From: Pseudomonadales bacterium
GTDB lineage: Bacteria; Pseudomonadota; Gammaproteobacteria; Pseudomonadales; Azotimanducaceae
DNA: 64,000 bases
Direction: 5' to 3'
NCBI GenBank assembly: GCA_022822135.1
Contig: JAJECH010000051.1
Coordinates: forward strand, 62,001-126,000
How positions within the stretch are numbered: position 1 is the first letter of the stretch; every line of letters begins with the position of its first letter. Of the stretch, positions 26,024 through 34,568 are shown piece by piece. The notes under the pieces were generated by a model. The model was not told where the DNA came from, did no database searches, and was given only the letters and a program-made list of their open reading frames with translations. The position numbers and the translations under genes are program-made.

Positions 26024-26503
26024 TTATTCTGATAGATCTCTGAGCACGTTTTTAGCATATTGGTGTAACCACGGAATTGGTTCATGATGTTGAGCAAGTA
26101 CTTTAGATATCGCACTTCCTCCCCAGTGCTCCGCGGCTTGTATCGCCGCGTCTCTAATTTGCACATCGTCAATAAGAAGTGCACGTCGAATGAGATCCGC
26201 TCGCCACGAACTCGTGCCAGGCTGAGAAATCCTGCACAGACTTCGTAGCACAGATGAGGAAAAACCCGGATTGTGCTTGTCTAACGCAAATCCGCGCAAC
26301 AACTGGAGGACGTTGTGATGTTCTGGAGAGTGAAGTGCTTTCTCGATTACTACTTCGGATGGATGGTCAATGCCGTCCTCGATTGGCTCAGATTCATAAG
26401 CACTACTTAGAACCCGATAGAGATTACCGCTGATGTTAGCGCTTGGTTCGAGGTCAGCGGGACCTAGTTCTCGAAAGCCGCTAATGTCAATCACCTTAGA
26501 CAA
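26024..26503 (-). CDS. HEAT-like helical protein of unknown function
   Basis: 159 residues from a TTG start at 26503, or fewer from GTG 26494. The second half is strongly alpha-helical with a repeat-like pattern (RADLIRRALLIDDVQIRDAAIQAAEHWGG, then LHQYAKNVLRDL), as in HEAT-repeat proteins. The N-terminal part includes DISGFRELGPADLEPS. There is no signal peptide or enzyme motif. It is the middle gene of a three-frame cassette ending beside tRNA-Asn and coupled to the downstream unknown gene. Function unknown. Confidence 0.65.
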   Translation of the reverse strand: MSKVIDISGFRELGPADLEPSANISGNLYRVLSSAYESEPIEDGIDHPSEVVIEKALHSPEHHNVLQLLRGFALDKHNPGFSSSVLRSLCRISQPGTSSWRADLIRRALLIDDVQIRDAAIQAAEHWGGSAISKVLAQHHEPIPWLHQYAKNVLRDLSE

Positions 26504-26709
26504 AGATTGTGCTGTCCGGACGTCATCAGAGTGGATGAGTTAGTTGTAGTCATCTGACACGTTACACCGAAGGATTCAGCTAATGTCAATTGCGGGTCCG
26601 CTAACCGCCGCGCACGGAAAACAGTAATTTCCCAGCCCTGGCTATCAATTGTTCGATCATGAGCGCTAGAGTTCCCAAATTGGTTCCTCAACAAATCAAT
26701 TGTTCTCAA
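26491..26709 (-). CDS. short hypothetical protein at the head of the unknown cassette
   Basis: 72 residues from a TTG start, with no clear ribosome-binding site. The middle (GWEITVFRARRLADPQLTLAESFGV) looks protein-like; the rest does not. The stop overlaps the start of the next frame by 13 bp, as in an operon. It may be a genuine small gene, a 3' remnant of a longer decayed gene, or chance. Confidence 0.3.
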   Translation of the reverse strand: MRTIDLLRNQFGNSSAHDRTIDSQGWEITVFRARRLADPQLTLAESFGVTCQMTTTNSSTLMTSGQHNLCLR

Positions 26710-27123
26710 AGGATGAACAATCGTTTGCGATTTATCGATCTGTCAGGCAAATATTAGCAATTACCTGAAAATTGCGACGTTACCAGCGAATCAAGGACTC
26801 CGCCTGCCTTCCGGCGACCGGATCTCCTGGCGAACTAGACGTTTTGCAGGGGTTCTAAAGTGTGTCTTAACGCGGGGTTCGTTTTTCGGATTTAAGTTGC
26901 TTGAGTCGGTTCGTCGCAAAGGTTTCGTGGGATTAATCCAAGACTGAACGATGCGAGCCAGAACTCTACTTGATGGCGCACTAAGTACGTTGCACGATTG
27001 GCGCATTAAATGGTGCACCATTCATTCGAGAGGGTGCAATCAACCCGAAGTGATTGGGAATCGGGATTGCAAAATATCGTCAGGTTAAGTCGCGAGAACC
27101 TGGCGTTCGAATGCAACAGAAAA
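26710..27123. other. 414-bp intergenic region between unknown cassette and tRNA-Asn
   Basis: No reading frame here looks coding on either strand. It holds short direct and inverted motifs but no clear terminator or long repeat. It may contain the promoter of the cassette, or the scar of an insertion beside the tRNA. Confidence 0.5.
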
Positions 27124-27199
27124 TGGCTCCGCCTGCTGGGCTCGAACCAGCGACAGGTTGATTAACAGTCAACTGCTCTACCAACTGAGCTAAGGCGGA
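27124..27199 (-). tRNA. tRNA-Asn (GTT)
   Basis: On the minus strand the sequence folds as a complete cloverleaf: acceptor TCCGCCT pairs with AGGCGGA, the D arm starts TAGCTCAGTTGGTAGAGCA, the anticodon stem GTTGA/TCAAC closes the loop CTGTTAA with anticodon GTT, and the T arm GCTGG-TTCGAGC-CCAGC is intact. The CCA end is encoded (27124-27126), and a short T run follows. Confidence 0.97.
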
Positions 27200-27317
27200 T
27201 TAGGCGCGGATTATAAAAAGGGAATACTGAATCGATACGAATTTCCACATCGTCGACATACCTCAATTCGAGAATCAACGTCTTTAAAATTGCCGCAGCT
27301 TTCTCACCAATCTTCCG

Positions 27318-27638
27318 ATGCCTCGCGTTACATACGTCGAATTTGACGGCACGCCACATGAAATTGATGCCGAAATAGGCACGTCATTGATGCTTAATGC
27401 CATCAATAACAATGTACCAGGCATTGATGCCGACTGTGGTGGGGAGTGCTCGTGCGCGACTTGCCATGTCATACTCACGGATGAGTGGTTCGACCGCCTC
27501 GGTGAGCCGAGTGAAAACGAGGATGCGATGCTTGGATTGAATCCCGAACGCACTGACAATTCTCGACTTTCCTGTCAGATCCCTGTCACTGAAGAGATGG
27601 ACGGGCTAGTCGTTTCGCTACCTGAATTCCAGTTTTAG
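27318..27638 (+). CDS. 2Fe-2S ferredoxin (adrenodoxin-type)
   Basis: 106 residues. The cluster motif C-x5-C-x2-C is C40, C46 and C49 (CGGECSCATC), with the fourth ligand C86 in RLSCQIP. C44 is an extra cysteine in the loop. The acidic segment DEWFDRLGEPSENED matches the interaction helix of adrenodoxin / putidaredoxin-like proteins, which feed electrons to cytochromes P450, Rieske oxygenases or Fe-S assembly. No partner is adjacent. It is a single-gene unit divergent from the tRNA. Confidence 0.93.
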   Translation: MPRVTYVEFDGTPHEIDAEIGTSLMLNAINNNVPGIDADCGGECSCATCHVILTDEWFDRLGEPSENEDAMLGLNPERTDNSRLSCQIPVTEEMDGLVVSLPEFQF

Positions 27639-27777
27639 TATCGTATTCAAGGGGTCTCGTCCTGATCGATCCCTCAAATACGTAGAGACGTTGTTGACAG
27701 CTACTCACACGTAATTCCTACATTTTCTAGTAGCCCAATCGATCCTCTCGCGTATCGCATATCCCAGCTGCGAAAGT

Positions 27778-29085
27778 CTAGAGGTCCTTAAGAAACTGAA
27801 CATCGTACAGAGGCCAGGTTGACGTTCGATCTACATGAGTACGTTCTGGCACATTCGCAAATTTGATCGCACGTTCAGGTTGAAATCGCTCGATATAGGA
27901 CCTTAGGCTCTTGGCTTTCGTTCTTTTACCGCTTTTCACTTCAATCGGATAGATCGATCCGTTACACGTTCGATGGAGGAATTCGATTTCTGCGTTACGT
28001 TGCTGCCAGCTGTAGATCGGATGAGAAACACGCGCCCGGTATTCCGTCGTGAAGAAATTCTCTGCGAAACAACTTTTGTAAGTCAAGTCTTGTGCGCGAT
28101 GGTCTGTGTAGGTTAAATCCAGCAGGTTTCCTAGAATCCCGATATCAAACAAGTAGAGTTTGAATAGGTTCTCCTTCGCAATCGCCGCCAAAGGTGGATT
28201 GGGTCGCGATTTAATCAGACCACATTTCCACAATAATCTTGCTTTCTCGAGCCAAGAAATCGGTCCACTTAAGTTCGCGTAGCGCTTCTTGCCAGGTAGG
28301 GCTTGATTGAAGCGGAAACGCTGTACGGAAGCATCTACATATTGCACAAGTTGACCAGCGACATTTCTGAATACCGCTTCGATCTGAAATGCAGGAAGAG
28401 GCGCGTCATATTTACCAAAGTCACGAATTAGCCCATCGAGTATGGATTGCTGAATATCGCGTATGCGCCGAATACGAGAATTCATACCGTTAGTAGGTTC
28501 TATCCACGCAGCGACAGCTTCAGGCATACCTCCGACAAAATAGAAGTCACAGAGGATGTCCCAGAGTAACTTGTGAATGGTCGGATTTCGATCTTGATTT
28601 CGGAAGGCTTCTACGAGTGATTGGGATCCGCATGCCATCAGAAACTCTTCAAAGCACATGGGGAAGAGTTCCAGAAACTCGACTTTCCCTACGGGAAAGG
28701 ATCGCATCAACCCAAGATTAGAACCAGACGCACATACGTATGCATCAGGTCTACGTTCTGCAAAAAACTTCAAGGAATTGAGGGCTCGTTCACATTCACC
28801 AACTTCGTCAAAGAAGATCAGATCCCGCTGTAGATCGATATCACCGCCTAAGGTCAATTCGATATTGCGGATGACCGAGTCCGGTTGAAGCGTACCTTCG
28901 AAGATGTTATTTAGATCCGGATTTTCTAAGAAATCAAGTTTGTGAACTTGACGAAATTCACTCGCACCGAACAGACGTTCTATGAGGTAGGTCTTGCCTG
29001 TTTGGCGCGCGCCATCAAGCAATATTGGTTTTCGATTCGCTAGACGTTTCCAGTCACATAACGATTGATATGCGAGACGTTCCAT
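27778..29085 (-). CDS. AAA+ ATPase with DUF4143 domain
   Basis: 435 residues. Walker A is GARQTGKT (about residues 25-32) and Walker B is LIFFDEVGECERAL. The C-terminal DUF4143 region has YSWQQRNAEIEFLHR followed by IYPIEVKSGKRTKAKSLRSY, the nuclease-like E...ExK pattern. It belongs to the same broad family as the gene at 8083-9234 but is only distantly similar. The family has no settled function and is typically sporadic and horizontally acquired. A CTAAAA/TTTTAG palindrome lies 15 bp before the start. Confidence 0.9.
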   Translation of the reverse strand: MERLAYQSLCDWKRLANRKPILLDGARQTGKTYLIERLFGASEFRQVHKLDFLENPDLNNIFEGTLQPDSVIRNIELTLGGDIDLQRDLIFFDEVGECERALNSLKFFAERRPDAYVCASGSNLGLMRSFPVGKVEFLELFPMCFEEFLMACGSQSLVEAFRNQDRNPTIHKLLWDILCDFYFVGGMPEAVAAWIEPTNGMNSRIRRIRDIQQSILDGLIRDFGKYDAPLPAFQIEAVFRNVAGQLVQYVDASVQRFRFNQALPGKKRYANLSGPISWLEKARLLWKCGLIKSRPNPPLAAIAKENLFKLYLFDIGILGNLLDLTYTDHRAQDLTYKSCFAENFFTTEYRARVSHPIYSWQQRNAEIEFLHRTCNGSIYPIEVKSGKRTKAKSLRSYIERFQPERAIKFANVPERTHVDRTSTWPLYDVQFLKDL

Positions 29086-29100
29086 GCGTGCATGGGTACA

Positions 29101-29118
29101 CTAAAAGGACGATTTTAG
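29101..29118. promoter_or_regulatory. palindrome upstream of the second DUF4143 ATPase
   Basis: CTAAAA and TTTTAG arms with a 6-bp spacer, 15 bp before the ATG on the minus strand. Compare the GATTTTA/TAAAATC palindrome before the other DUF4143 gene. Possibly an operator. Confidence 0.35.
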
Positions 29119-29140
29119 TAACGTTTACATTAATTCATCT

Positions 29141-29184
29141 GTAAAAGTGTGATCTCATGACACGTTTATCAACGTAAAAGTGTG
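29141..29184. repeat. direct repeat pair GTAAAAGTGTG
   Basis: Two identical 11-bp copies at 29141-29151 and 29174-29184, starts 33 bp apart, about three helical turns. They sit in the 296-bp gap between the cupin gene and the DUF4143 promoter. The second copy is also the left arm of the terminator-like hairpin at 29176-29200. Confidence 0.5.
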
Positions 29185-29200
29185 TCAATCGACACTTTTT
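29176..29200. terminator. probable terminator of the acyl-CoA dehydrogenase operon
   Basis: AAAAGTGT (29176-29183) pairs with ACACTTTT (29192-29199) around an 8-nt loop, with A and T runs on both sides. It lies about 180 bp after the cupin stop on the minus strand and may also mark the boundary to the DUF4143 gene. Confidence 0.5.
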
Positions 29201-29381
29201 GGCACTTAGACGCTAAAAAGCGATTGGTGGGTCGCTCACACGTTTGGATATGCAAACGAGCGGTACCGTTGGCTTGCCGCCGCCTCGGAATGGCTACGCG
29301 ACTACTGCGACTGTCGTTCGAAGTATCTAATTCGGAACAGTAGAACGAGCTCTTCGTCTCGCTCCCAATTCGAGCCTTAGA

Positions 29382-29759
29382 TTAGACGTCTAGAGGAGCC
29401 AAATCCTTCAACTCGGCGGGGTCACGTACGAAGTTCTCAGGAAACTCTTCGCGCGTGAGTCCGACATACCCCTTGTAGCCGTGGTGTTCTTCCTCGATAT
29501 GGAGTGCTCGTTCCGGAATGACGAACCGAGTTCCCTTCACGCACTCGTGAATCGCCTCAGTAGCGGGATCCTGGAATCGGAACTTGCCGTCCGTGATGTA
29601 GACGTAAAGTCCGATTGCATGCCAATGGAGCGGCGTGCCCCCACTTGGTGGTGCATCGAACTCGTTTTGACCACCATAGAGCGAGTGTTTCTTGATGTCT
29701 TCCTGAATGTCCTCGACTGACTCAAAGAAGTCATGGTCGACGGTGATTTGTGTACTCAT
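29382..29759 (-). CDS. cupin-domain protein
   Basis: 125 residues from the ATG at 29759, which overlaps the acyl-CoA dehydrogenase stop by 4 bp (ATGA) and has AGGGG upstream; a GTG six bases earlier is less likely. The cupin core is visible: PLHWHAIGLYVYITDGKFRF for the first metal motif (two His) and RFVIPERALHIEEEHHG for the second. Function within the cluster is unknown: it could be a small dioxygenase, isomerase or binding protein. It is last in a long minus-strand run. Confidence 0.8.
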   Translation of the reverse strand: MSTQITVDHDFFESVEDIQEDIKKHSLYGGQNEFDAPPSGGTPLHWHAIGLYVYITDGKFRFQDPATEAIHECVKGTRFVIPERALHIEEEHHGYKGYVGLTREEFPENFVRDPAELKDLAPLDV

Positions 29760-30838
29760 ATCCACCCCTGTACTTTTGCAGCTTCGTTGCGCACGAACTC
29801 CGGTGTCCCCAAAAGTTGCCGGTTTAGTTCGATGCGTTTAAACCAATAGTGTAACCCCAATAGGTCGGTAAATCCCATACCACCGTGTACTTCGGTAGAT
29901 TTGCGTGCGACAAATCTCCCCACTTCGGCAAGGTGAGCTTTCGCATGGCACGCGGTTATTCGAGCGTCCTCCGGGATCGCGTCATACGCATGTGCGGCGT
30001 ACCACACAAGTGAACGACATGGTTCAAGTTCTGCCGCCATCTCCGCACACATATGTTTCACTGCTTGAAATGATCCAATGACGCGGTTGAACTGTTGACG
30101 TTCCCCCGCGTAATCCACAGCTTTCGCGAGCATCGATTGCGCCGCGCCTAACGTATCCGCCGCAACAACAACCCGGCCCGCATCGACCACCTTCGCCAAT
30201 GTACTCGTTGAATCGATTGAACTCTCGAGCGAATCACTCGGGGCATGATCGAACGTAAGCTCACCAACCGATCGTGTTTTGTCAATTGTGAAGAGTCGAT
30301 TTAGCTCAGCGTCATTCGCTTCGACCAGATGTAACTCGTCATCCACTGTCGCAACAAGAAATACGTCAGCATCCTGAACATCTAAGGCAAACATGGCTCG
30401 ACCGGACACCTTTGAACCTTCGCTTGTGATGGGCGTGTTGTCACGAGCACCAATATGCTCTCCAAGCGCGACACCGCAGGTTATTTCTCCACTAGCAAGC
30501 TTTGGTAGCCAGCTATCTTTTTGTTCGTCCGAACCTGCTAGTTGAATAGCAAGTGGAGCTAGTACACTCGATCCTATATACGGTACCGTCGCTACGCTGC
30601 CACCAAGCGACTCTGCTATCAGAGCTGCATCAAGTAGGCGTAAGCCGACGCCTCCGTAATCTTCACTGATAAGCGTGCCGGGTATACCAAGTTCAGTCAG
30701 CGAACCGTATAGCGCTTGATTCTTCGTTTCGTTTTCAGCGGCGTCTTGCCGAACGATATCTAGCGAGCATTGGTCTTGTAGGAGCTCGTTTACGGTTTGC
30801 TGAAGGAACTGCTGCTCTTCACTTAAAGCGAAATCCAC
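29756..30838 (-). CDS. acyl-CoA dehydrogenase (FadE-like)
   Basis: 360 residues with all three acyl-CoA dehydrogenase regions: an N-terminal helical domain (FALSEEQQFLQQTVNELL), the middle beta domain, and a C-terminal helical domain with RQQFNRVIGSFQAVKHMCAEM and the motif VHGGMGFT near the end. The enzyme oxidises an acyl-CoA using FAD. It pairs with the neighbouring gene 14 bp upstream, as often seen for heteromeric acyl-CoA dehydrogenases of steroid or terpenoid side-chain breakdown. The substrate cannot be read. Confidence 0.92.
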   Translation of the reverse strand: MDFALSEEQQFLQQTVNELLQDQCSLDIVRQDAAENETKNQALYGSLTELGIPGTLISEDYGGVGLRLLDAALIAESLGGSVATVPYIGSSVLAPLAIQLAGSDEQKDSWLPKLASGEITCGVALGEHIGARDNTPITSEGSKVSGRAMFALDVQDADVFLVATVDDELHLVEANDAELNRLFTIDKTRSVGELTFDHAPSDSLESSIDSTSTLAKVVDAGRVVVAADTLGAAQSMLAKAVDYAGERQQFNRVIGSFQAVKHMCAEMAAELEPCRSLVWYAAHAYDAIPEDARITACHAKAHLAEVGRFVARKSTEVHGGMGFTDLLGLHYWFKRIELNRQLLGTPEFVRNEAAKVQGWI

Positions 30839-30852
30839 TACTTATTACCCCG

Positions 30853-32070
30853 CTAGGTCGGCTTAACTTCGACTTTGGGTTCTTTCGGTAAACCGAGCGC
30901 ACGTTCTCCGATCATGTTCTTTTGAATTTGTGCAGTACCGCCGCCGATGATCAGACCTAAGTCCATCATGAAACGCTGCTGCCACATTCCGCCAGCACGC
31001 ATGTGGTCGCTCCGATGGTACAACGTGCCAAGTTCCCCAAGGGCGTCGATCGCCATCGCGGCCATCTGGTGATTTAGCTCACAACCTTGTAGTTTGATGA
31101 TCCATCGCGGTAAACCGGGTTCTTCGTGTTTACGTTGAGATGTCAACACGCGCATGCCGTTGTATTTCATAGCGAGCATGCGACCTTGCAATTGCAGTAA
31201 CCGATCGCGATGTGTTGGATTGTCCATGATGGGATCGCCATCGACCGTCTCGTTACGCATGAGTTCTTCGATCTCGCGGAAGCGATTCTCAGCTTGATGT
31301 GGATCGCCGAGTCCTTCACGTTCGTGCTTCAACGTGTTGTTCGCGACAAACCACCCTTCACCACGCTTACCAATGATCTGGTTCTTAGGCACTCTTGCGT
31401 CGGTGAAGAAAACTTCGTTAAACGTGGCATCTCCCGTCATCGTCACAAGGGGACGCACTTCGATACCAGGCGTATCCATTGAGAAGACAAGGTAGCTAAT
31501 GCCTTGATGCTTCGGCGCATCAGGTTCGGTACGGACCAAGCAGAACATCATGTCTGCGTGTTGCGCGCCCGACGTCCAGATCTTCTGCCCGTTAATAACG
31601 AAGTCGTCGCCGTCGACTTCCGCTCGCGTTGATAATGATGCGAGATCCGATCCACTACCAGGTTCCGAATAGCCTTGGCACCAAGACATCTCACCGCGAA
31701 TAGAAGGCGGTACAAGCCATCGCTTTTGTTCTTCAGTACCGAGTTCGAGCACGGTGGGAACAAGACGGTTATCGCCGGAATGACCTGGTCGTACACGAGC
31801 TTTAGCAAATTCCTCAGCAATGATGTGTGTTTTTAGTGGATCGGGTGCCTCGCCACAGCCGCCATATTCTTTGGGAATCGTGCGTGCGGCGTATCCATGC
31901 TCGATCAACAACTGTTGCCAACGCTGAGCAGGATTAGGACCATCCTCGCTTCCTTCTCGATTTGTTGGTGGTCTTGCGATCGCACCGGGAGAAAGGTGTT
32001 TGTTCTCTTCAAGGAAATTCCGAAGCTCATTGCGAAAATCTTCGTATTCCGAGCTGTATTCAAGATCCAA
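30853..32070 (-). CDS. acyl-CoA dehydrogenase family protein
   Basis: 405 residues. The central domain carries WCQGYSEPGSGSDLASLSTRAEVDGDDFVINGQKIWTSGA in two adjoining blocks, the typical signature of this family, and the C-terminus has IGGGTAQIQKNMIGERALGLP for flavin contact. It is 14 bp upstream of the second subunit-like gene on the same strand. Such pairs act on bulky acyl-CoA substrates in some bacteria, which is an inference here. Confidence 0.93.
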   Translation of the reverse strand: MDLEYSSEYEDFRNELRNFLEENKHLSPGAIARPPTNREGSEDGPNPAQRWQQLLIEHGYAARTIPKEYGGCGEAPDPLKTHIIAEEFAKARVRPGHSGDNRLVPTVLELGTEEQKRWLVPPSIRGEMSWCQGYSEPGSGSDLASLSTRAEVDGDDFVINGQKIWTSGAQHADMMFCLVRTEPDAPKHQGISYLVFSMDTPGIEVRPLVTMTGDATFNEVFFTDARVPKNQIIGKRGEGWFVANNTLKHEREGLGDPHQAENRFREIEELMRNETVDGDPIMDNPTHRDRLLQLQGRMLAMKYNGMRVLTSQRKHEEPGLPRWIIKLQGCELNHQMAAMAIDALGELGTLYHRSDHMRAGGMWQQRFMMDLGLIIGGGTAQIQKNMIGERALGLPKEPKVEVKPT

Positions 32071-32170
32071 TTGGTACGACCTCGCGAAGTCGGGGAACTA
32101 CAGAGTAATGGCGATTACCAAGTGTTTGAAGTATAGGTTTTGCGGTTTAGTGTTCGAAAAACGCCAACTG

Positions 32171-33211
32171 TTAGGAAGCGAGCTCCCTCATACCTTCCCA
32201 CTCGCACCAACAATCACACAGCGCATCTACTGAACTTTCCGGTCTTGACTGATCGCGCGCAGCAGATACGAGTCGGAAATACGCCATAAGTCTTGGTGAA
32301 TGACCTTCTAATCGCGTCGCGCAATGCGGGACAGCATGGAGTGTTAGTACGGCATCACCTGGTTTAACTTTTATTAGTGTCGGTTTTGGCCAGATCCGGC
32401 CATCCGACGTGTAGCCGGCGTCTTCTTTAAATTGTTCGCGCACTTGGTCTGGATAGTGCCGGAGTCCGCTGAAATTTGGCGCATTGCTGTCGATGCGGTC
32501 CCATCCCGGACCATCGGGTCCAATTGGCCCGCCGGCGTCACGTTGATAGCGAAAGAACTCGGAGATCGGGTGATGTGCACCACGCAGAAGTCCAAGGTTT
32601 CCCGCGCCCTCGACGCTCTGATCCGAGAGCGGAATACCAAGTAGGGCAGTGAAGTTGAGGATATTGATACCACGAGGATATGTTCTGCGAACGCCATTAC
32701 GTGCTGGGTCTCGGTTCCAGCGCGCTCGCTCTTCCTCATTCATCGGTCGATCAGTGCGCTGATGAACTGGGGCTGCCCCATTCCAAAGGCCGTCCAGATG
32801 GCCGTGCCATCCGTAGAAAGGTACCTCTTCATGGGGATACCCAGCTTCGTTGATTTGATTACCGATTTTGTGCGGAAAGATCGTCGCCAACTGTGCGCCA
32901 CGTCTTCCCGCTACCTCGTGTCCAAGAGCCTCATTGATTGAGCGCATGAGTTCGCTAGCTGGATTGACTAGCTCAAGTATGCTCGGATGAGTGCCAGCAC
33001 GCTTGGCATTCACAACAGCTTCTTGAAGTATCGTATCCGCAGTTGAATCTGATTTGTCGTCAGATTGTTTTCGTGACATCGAGGCATGCCAAATTGCCGA
33101 CAAACCACCGTAAAGCGTGCGAATTGCACGTGTTACAACCTCAGGCGGGACAATATCCCTGAGGATTACGAAACCGTCGTCGTAGAAGGATTGTTTCTGC
33201 TCCGGCGTCAA
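32171..33211 (-). CDS. phytanoyl-CoA dioxygenase-like protein
   Basis: 346 residues. The N-terminus (FYDDGFVILRDIVPPEVVTRAI) is typical of PhyH. The metal ligands are probably H138 and D140 (WHGHLDG) and the distal His in LHAVPHCATR. The segment between is larger than in the other two PhyH genes, and the substrate contact regions differ. It lies 100 bp before the acyl-CoA dehydrogenases and 9 bp after the TerB-like gene, all on one strand, so it is likely part of the same catabolic unit. Substrate unknown. Confidence 0.82.
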   Translation of the reverse strand: MTPEQKQSFYDDGFVILRDIVPPEVVTRAIRTLYGGLSAIWHASMSRKQSDDKSDSTADTILQEAVVNAKRAGTHPSILELVNPASELMRSINEALGHEVAGRRGAQLATIFPHKIGNQINEAGYPHEEVPFYGWHGHLDGLWNGAAPVHQRTDRPMNEEERARWNRDPARNGVRRTYPRGINILNFTALLGIPLSDQSVEGAGNLGLLRGAHHPISEFFRYQRDAGGPIGPDGPGWDRIDSNAPNFSGLRHYPDQVREQFKEDAGYTSDGRIWPKPTLIKVKPGDAVLTLHAVPHCATRLEGHSPRLMAYFRLVSAARDQSRPESSVDALCDCWCEWEGMRELAS

Positions 33212-33220
33212 GAGTCTAAA

Positions 33221-33667
33221 TCAAAAAGCTTGCGTTTGATTAAGACCTACAAGATCGGAAGCACGTAAATTGAGATCACTAACGACCATATTGAAGAAAA
33301 ATACCTCTCGCTCCGTGATACGTTCGTCTGCTTTGATGATCGTCGCCAGTGCGTTTATCAGCGCTATTTTTCGTTCCACAGGTAACCTAACACTGACTGC
33401 GTTGAGATAGCGACTGAGCGAGCCTTCTTCGTAGATATGCGAGTTGGCAGCAACGCGTACGTCGCTATCTGTGATGTCTTGTCCTGTGAGTTCGCTCACC
33501 ATGTCGCGCACGAGTCCGATTTCAGCAGGATGGATATTCGAATCAACGCTCGTTGCACGAGATAGTGTCATAAGCACGGTCTCATTGAACAGCTCTACAT
33601 CTTCTTCGGCTGAGCCGCTCGTTTCGTCAAAGAGCTTGAATATGGCACTCAAACTGGTTCGAATCAT
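33221..33667 (-). CDS. TerB-like tellurite-resistance-family protein
   Basis: 148 residues, all helical, with the TerB-type pattern: LTRATSVDSNIHPAEIGLV-like entry (here LSRATSVDSNIHPAE), then RKIALINALATIIKADERITEREVFFFNMV. TerB-like proteins bind metal with acidic helices and are linked to stress and membrane processes; the exact role is unknown. It ends 9 bp before PhyH. Confidence 0.8.
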   Translation of the reverse strand: MIRTSLSAIFKLFDETSGSAEEDVELFNETVLMTLSRATSVDSNIHPAEIGLVRDMVSELTGQDITDSDVRVAANSHIYEEGSLSRYLNAVSVRLPVERKIALINALATIIKADERITEREVFFFNMVVSDLNLRASDLVGLNQTQAF

Positions 33668-33745
33668 GGCGAAATATGCGCTCTAAGTGGGATTGGGAAT
33701 GCGGAGATTTTAACGTTGGATCGTTGGCTTATGCACCGTTTCAAG

Positions 33746-34498
33746 TCATCCTTCACTATGTTCGAGCATAAATTCGAACGCAAAGCGCATCTCTTCCCCA
33801 GGTACCTCCGGGTGTAATCCTGGATTTGCATGAATTCGTTTATCCGATGATGCGAGTGCGTCGAACAGCTCCAGATAGCCTTCCCGAGAAAATAACTCGT
33901 CCTCTAGCTGCATGAGAAAAAGAATGGGGAATGTAAGTTTGGCCGCATCCTCTAACATCCGCGCACCGAGGCGTCTTCCAATACCTTGAGATCCCAGTAA
34001 ACCAAGCGTAGCAGCCACGACTGGTAGGGTTCGTGAAGCATCAGCGAGCATTGGTATACCGAATATCGAACCCATTGATAATCCGAAATAAACCATCTGT
34101 TTGAGTTCGATGCTCGATTCTGATTGCGCAAGATCAATGGCGTATCGCCAGTCAGCATTCATGTCGTCGACCATCGATTCGCGTCTCATTTCCTCGCCAA
34201 ACGCTTCGCGACCGCCGGGACCAACTTGACGTAGTCCATGCACCGGACCATCGATCGACACCACCGTATGTCCAGCGTTGACGAATTTCCCAGCGAGATA
34301 GGGTATAGGTGCTTGGTATCGGTTACCTGACGCTCCGTGACCGAACGCTACCAAGGTTGAGCTCACCGCGCTATTTGGCATCCACAACGCACCGGTCCGC
34401 TTTCGACCTTTCTCGGTTTCTGCAATAAACTCACGAGTTGAGTGCTTCGCGCCATCGTCAGCGGTCGACAATTGCACGTTAGTTACGACTTGGTTCAT
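33746..34498 (-). CDS. alpha/beta hydrolase (dienelactone-hydrolase-like)
   Basis: 250 residues. The nucleophile elbow is GLSMG (Ser in FGLSMGSIFG), preceded by FGHGASGNRYQAP near the oxyanion region, and a late acidic and His region (LQLEDELFSREGYLELFDAL and GLHPEVPG). It should cleave an ester or lactone in the cytoplasm. It lies 70 bp after the LLM oxidoreductase in the same run. Confidence 0.83.
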   Translation of the reverse strand: MNQVVTNVQLSTADDGAKHSTREFIAETEKGRKRTGALWMPNSAVSSTLVAFGHGASGNRYQAPIPYLAGKFVNAGHTVVSIDGPVHGLRQVGPGGREAFGEEMRRESMVDDMNADWRYAIDLAQSESSIELKQMVYFGLSMGSIFGIPMLADASRTLPVVAATLGLLGSQGIGRRLGARMLEDAAKLTFPILFLMQLEDELFSREGYLELFDALASSDKRIHANPGLHPEVPGEEMRFAFEFMLEHSEG

Positions 34499-34568
34499 GT
34501 TGTTATTTCGATATCAAAATTGGGTATAGAAGAGAGACGCTCCTCAAGTACGTGGAATCCGCTGTGTC

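Noticed and set aside
26798..26807. CTCCGCCTGC matches the 3' end of tRNA-Asn and could be an attachment-site copy.
   Set aside because: Only 10 bp match, on the same side as the cassette end and without an integrase; this length is expected by chance.
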